In this document: positions 5,623 to 5,873 of the stretch, in pieces
Position numbering within the stretch: the stretch's first letter is position 1
Layout of the letters: every line of letters starts with the position of its first letter
Assembly (NCBI GenBank): GCA_005879255.1
Contig: VBKY01000378.1
Location: forward strand, 1-5,873
Length of the DNA: 5,873 nt
Reading direction: 5' to 3'
DNA from: Deltaproteobacteria bacterium
Lineage (GTDB): Bacteria; Desulfobacterota_B; Binatia; UBA9968
Notes under the pieces: generated by a model
The model's database searches: none
The model's input: only the letters and a program-made list of their open reading frames with translations
What the model was told of the DNA's origin: nothing
Made by a program: the position numbers and the translations under genes

Positions 5623-5753
5623 AGGTTGCAGTTTCGGCGTCTAAGCCGTGCTTATTAAGCTGCTTGTCGACAAACTTCATCTGCGCCCGCTCGCCGTGTG
5701 AGGAGGGCATTGATTGCTGTCGTCAACGCATGGAGAGACAAAAACCCACGTGA
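5619..5753 (+). CDS. Possible 44-residue cysteine-rich small protein, or start of a broken gene
   Basis: An ATG at 5619 overlaps the desaturase TGA as ATGA, the arrangement used at the two preceding junctions. The frame begins MKVAVSASKP and ends at TGA 5751-5753, giving 44 codons. An AGGGA (5603-5607) lies 11 bases upstream, somewhat far. Six cysteines (residues 11, 15, 22, 27, 33, 34) form a C-x3-C-x6-C-x4-C-x5-CC pattern. I do not recognise a family. Two readings compete. It may be a real coupled small protein. Or it may be the surviving start of a longer gene lost by frameshift: MKVAVSAS is a plausible protein N-terminus, but the rest has arginine/cysteine-rich, random-looking composition. 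I favour a non-functional or chance frame slightly. Confidence 0.3.
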   Translation: MKVAVSASKPCLLSCLSTNFICARSPCEEGIDCCRQRMERQKPT

Positions 5754-5783
5754 TGGAAGCCTGTGTTCACGCCTACCAAATAT

Positions 5784-5873
5784 ATGACGCCTAACTTCGA
5801 AACGGACGCGAAGCTTCCGATGAAAGTACCTGGTGCTGCCGAAACAGATCTGTTCATGCCGGCAAAATCGAGG
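5784..5873 (+). CDS. Possible start of an unrecognised gene running off the right edge
   Basis: An ATG at 5784 opens a frame without stops to the end of the window. It encodes 30 residues, starting MTPNFETDAKLP, with a second Met at residue 13. The composition is protein-like (acidic, prolines and alanines, few cysteines or arginines), unlike the preceding 150 bases. No good ribosome site precedes it, which weakens the call. If real, it starts about 160 bases after the desaturase and may belong to the same transcription unit. Nothing in 30 residues identifies it. Confidence 0.25.
   Translation, partial: MTPNFETDAKLPMKVPGAAETDLFMPAKSR
5843..5854. repeat. 12-bp perfect palindrome
   Basis: AACAGATCTGTT reads the same on both strands, with its centre between 5848 and 5849. 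It lies inside the possible coding start at the right edge. It could be a protein-binding site for a gene further right, or chance. Confidence 0.2.

Noticed and set aside
5619..5680. Resemblance of MKVAVSAS to the N-terminus of NifX/NafY-type iron-molybdenum cofactor proteins
   Set aside because: The match covers only about eight common residues, and nothing after it follows that family in any frame.
1..5873. tRNA, rRNA, CRISPR array, insertion sequence or transposase
   Set aside because: No cloverleaf-like sequence, regular repeat-spacer pattern, terminal inverted repeats or transposase motifs were seen on either strand.

Overview
The window looks like a chromosomal segment of a Gram-negative bacterium, most likely a proteobacterium. 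It begins with MlaA, an outer-membrane lipoprotein found only in cells with an outer membrane. Base composition is intermediate and start codons follow recognisable AGGAG-type ribosome sites. I cannot place it at genus level; a beta- or gammaproteobacterium is a guess. All genes I support are on the + strand.

Layout. (1) Bases 1-795 hold the 3' part of mlaA; its signal peptide lies outside the window. (2) Bases 814-1032 hold a decayed 3' remnant of a sensor histidine kinase. Only the G1, F and G2 boxes of the ATPase domain survive, with no start codon. A small hairpin sits at the join with mlaA. (3) Bases 1033-1300 are a gene-poor leader with a palindrome and a possible 12-codon leader peptide, but no promoter I would trust. 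(4) Bases 1301-5622 are a compact five-gene run: a MtnX/SerB-like HAD phosphatase, a class III PLP aminotransferase, an arginase/agmatinase-fold metallohydrolase, a four-helix SMR/ArnE-like transporter and a membrane di-iron desaturase or hydroxylase. The first gaps are 20 and 8 bases; the last two junctions are ATGA stop/start overlaps. (5) Bases 5619-5873 hold a weak 44-codon cysteine-rich frame coupled to the desaturase by another ATGA, then a frame that runs off the right edge.

The five-gene run is the interesting part. Each enzyme keeps the catalytic residues of its superfamily, yet none carries the signature of a standard primary-metabolism member. Together they offer dephosphorylation, amino transfer, C-N hydrolysis, membrane-associated C-H oxidation and membrane translocation. 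That set would fit assembly and export, or flipping, of a small amine or amino-modified lipid. This is inference from gene content. I do not recognise the cluster as a characterised pathway, and no scaffold-building enzyme is visible here; one may lie to the right.
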